A program made the translations under genes and the position numbers. Below the pieces are notes generated by a model. The model had not been told where the DNA came from. It saw only the letters and a list, made by a program, of their open reading frames with translations, and ran no database searches. This document shows, piece after piece, positions 61,332 to 64,000 of a stretch of DNA of 64,000 nucleotides (positions within the stretch are counted from its first letter, which is position 1; each line of letters opens with the position of its first letter). The stretch is from Campylorhamphus procurvoides (lineage: Eukaryota > Chordata > Aves > Passeriformes > Dendrocolaptidae), in NCBI GenBank assembly GCA_013396655.1, contig WBMV01008396.1, forward strand, positions 186,001-250,000. Reading direction: 5' to 3'.

Positions 61332-63362
61332 CCTAATTAAACAAGGTGACCCAATTCAGCAATAGTCACCTTGGTTGAGGAATATGTATGATTATCCAAC
61401 CTATAATGAGTGTTATGAGGGAAGATTTTGAAGAATTGCTTTCTCTTCTCTATGTTTTTAAAAACAGCCATTTTATTAGGTGTTAATTTTAACCTCCAAC
61501 ATGGTAAACTCTGATTAGGATATTGAGTTTCTATAAAAGCATGGAGTCTGGTCACAGAAAGCAATCAGTTTCCTAATTCCGATTCTGAATATCCAGCTCC
61601 AAACTTTACTCTTAAGAGAATAAGAATTTTCTGCTTTTACAGACAATCTGTAGTCTGCCTTGTCTTTACCCCTAAAGGATTGTACCTACAGAAACAAAGC
61701 TGGTCTAACAGACAAATGTATCAAGAAAGTATTTAGCAACTTAAGTACCTTTAGTCTCTAGAGCATTAATTTATTTTCCCAAACTCACATCTTAGTGATG
61801 GATAGAAAAACTGTGATAGATGTTTTTCTCATACCAGGCCCAAAAGAGGAATTTCAATAGAACCCAAAATTCCCTCCCTTCACAGCTCTTATCTTTCCCC
61901 TTTTTGTATTGCAAGGGATTAAGCAGATACAAAGTAAAAATGCAACATGATGTCCACAGTTTCCTTGAGTAGCATCCCTGAGAACTGTTAGTTTTCTCTT
62001 CCTCTGAGGTTCAATTGTATTGACTGATGTACAGACAAGCATGTCAAAATCTAACACATACATGGGCCAGATTCGTTATGTTTTCTACCTTTTTCTTCTT
62101 GTCAGTTTGATCTGTACTGGAGGGACCACAGAGCCCACTTATCATTCTTGTTGCCAAAGGGTATGTGTGCTGTTCGTTTACTCAGCCTAGCAGAGATAAA
62201 TTCAACTTGTTGCAATTAATAAAATAGCCGTCGTGTGGACATAATTTGTAGAAATAAATATAAATCATGTCACTGTCCAATCATGGATAGGTAGGGGTAT
62301 TAATATAGGTCTAATACACAAAACATTTCATACAACTGACATGACTGGTATGGCAAAGGTAATTTTTTCTTCCAGATTCCTCTTAATATATTTTGAAATC
62401 ACTTACAGACAGACCCAACAAGAAAAGCGTATTTCACACAAGTTTTTGACATTTGCTTTTGTTCTCCAGTTGAGAATGAAACAAAATATATCAAAATATA
62501 TCAATATATCAAAATGCTCAATATATTTCTTATATTATGTTCTGTGGAAGTGACTAATAAAGCCATTGAATGTATCTAAAAAGAAAAAATAAATACTTGA
62601 CCATATGTTCCTAATCACACGGAAGGAAATGAATGGAATGGAAAAAGGATGATAATAGCTTATTGGTATGAACTCACAAAAATCAGGCTTTTAATAAAAG
62701 TGAAAATGAACATCATGGAGGCTATACCATACACGATGGCACAAATCCAACACTAGATTGTAGGGAATGAGGTGAGGTCTTTTTCACCTAGTAAATACAT
62801 GTTTCTTGTGAATTTCGATTTAAGTACTGCATGGGCTATAAAGAGACTGAAAAACACCACTACAGTATTTCAAGTATTGACTCAATTTATATATTTCTTA
62901 TTCAGCACACATATTTTATATTGTACTGTGATGAGTTGTTTTGAAGGGAAATATGACATATTTAATTCAGAAAAGATTGAAACAGAATATTACCGAAATG
63001 CCTAACCATTTCTCCTCTGAAACAAATTTTGTATAAAATCACAATGTGGTCAAGGGTGCATTTTATTTTGCACAGATCTCTAATATCATCTATGCAACAA
63101 GAGCTGCACATAAAGGAAGCTACAACACATTTTGAAATAGTAGTGCTTCAAAAGAAAAACTTTACTAAAATACAACACTAATTTTAATACACCTTCAATT
63201 TGCTATCACCTTTAAAACACACTTCAAAAAAGTTGATCCTGCAGTCTTCATGCAAATAAGTCAACAAAAATGTTTTCCACATCAACTGGTATTTAGAACT
63301 GAAATTCTCCAGTTAAGCAAAAACATGAACAAGAGGACTTCTGTTGACAGGGACAAAATGCA

Positions 63363-64000
63363 GAATCATAGAATTATTTAGTTTGAAAAGAACCTTTAAG
63401 ATCATCAAGTCCAACCATTAATCTAACACTGCCAGGTCCATCATTAAGATGTCTCTCTAACTGACACATATACTGGAACGGTTACTACACCACTTCCCTG
63501 GGCAGCCTGTTACAATGCTTGACAACCCTTTCAGTGGAGATATTTTTTTCCTGATATCCAATCTAAACCTATTGTGGAGACCTTGAGGCTATTTTCTTTC
63601 ATATAATTTTTACTTTGCTGAAGAGCCAAACTTTCAGGTAACTGTAGAGAGCAATAAAGTCTCCCCTGAACGTCCATTTCTCCAGGCTAAACAATTCACA
63701 TCCCTTATAAGACTTGTGCTTCAGACCCTTCACCAGCTTTGTTGCCCTTCTCTGGAGACACTCCAGAGCATCAAGGTCTCTGTAGTAACAAGGGGCCCAA
63801 AACTGAACCCAGTATTCTAGGTGCAGCCTCATTAGTGCTGAGTACAGGGGGATGACCACTGACCTAGTCTTGCTGGCCCTACTATTTCTGATACAAGCCA
63901 GGATGACATCGGCCTTCTTGGTCCCCTGGGCACACTGATTGCTCTTGTTCAGCCGACAGTTGAGCAACACCTGCAAGTCCTTTTTCACCAGGTTATTCCA
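63363..64000 (-). mobile_element. CR1 LINE 3' part, running off the window
   Basis: A reverse-oriented CR1 of at least 638 bp. The 3' tail (AATCATAGAATTATTTAG at 63364) comes first on the plus strand, followed by the AAGATCATCAAGTCCAACC block and the 3' UTR. The minus strand from about 63988 to 63599 is open for 129 codons and encodes the C-terminal part of ORF2: [19 protein letters not shown], then [35 protein letters not shown] and [20 protein letters not shown]. These motifs identify CR1. The rest of the RT domain would lie beyond 64000, so its overall length and integrity cannot be judged. The frame lacks the catalytic part within this window. Confidence 0.93.

Larger units (their letters stand above)
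54563..63362. other. Long unique AT-rich stretch, no gene seen
   Basis: About 8.8 kb with no recognisable gene or interspersed repeat. Small items are A/C-rich tracts at 55088-55120 and 55947-55977, a G-poor pyrimidine-biased zone at about 56280-56840, a 22-bp tandem duplication at 60384-60427, a G/T-rich tract at 61261-61331 and ATATATC iterations at 62487-62525. Frames of up to 107 codons (56396-56719) lack domains. Confidence 0.55.

Overview
This 64 kb window looks like nuclear DNA of a bird, most likely a songbird. Three things point that way. CR1 LINE fragments in both orientations carry the avian type of short 3' tail (ATTCTATG-, ATTCTGTG- and AGAATAGAAT-like repeats, with no poly-A). 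Solo LTRs are of avian ERVL/ERVK type. One SINE fuses a tRNA-Ile-like head to a CR1 tail, which matches the layout of TguSINE1 described from zebra finch. Families were recognised by eye, without a database search.

I found no protein-coding gene. The longest open frames are uninterrupted by chance, lie inside CR1 debris, or show no recognisable domain and no supported exon structure. The background is AT-rich and single-copy in appearance, with many short A, T and TA tracts. It is best read as a gene desert or the inside of a very large intron. No functional tRNA, rRNA or CRISPR array was seen.

Layout: 1-6579 unique sequence. 6580-8382 a CR1 tail, then a CR1 body split by a nested solo LTR (7432-8216). 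8383-19910 unique. 19911-21475 small repeats and a CR1 tail. 21476-25459 unique. 25460-26040 a solo LTR flanked by a perfect 5-bp duplication. 26290-26870 an isolated GC- and CpG-rich island of unknown nature, followed by a GATA microsatellite. 28209-28276 a CR1 scrap. 30930-31890 a CR1 3' end of about 1 kb holding a 19-bp perfect inverted duplication. 32411-32489 an anomalous G-run/C-run block ending at an undetermined base. 33376-34675 two inverted copies of an unclassified repeat. 34972-36078 a CR1 fragment against a truncated LTR. 37121-37227 a CR1 tail joined to GC-rich sequence. 37228-46446 unique. 46447-47645 the longest CR1. 48192-48863 a solo LTR with a target duplication and an internal N. 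51225-52605 an A/C-rich tract, the SINE, an ERVL-type LTR and a possible second LTR fragment. 54305-54562 a CR1 3' end. 54563-63362 unique. 63363-64000 a CR1 running off the window.

Nothing here works together as a gene system. The elements record retrotransposition followed by decay. The points most worth checking are the GC-rich island, the unclassified inverted repeat pair, the G/C block that may be a misassembly, and the SINE with its tail-sharing CR1.
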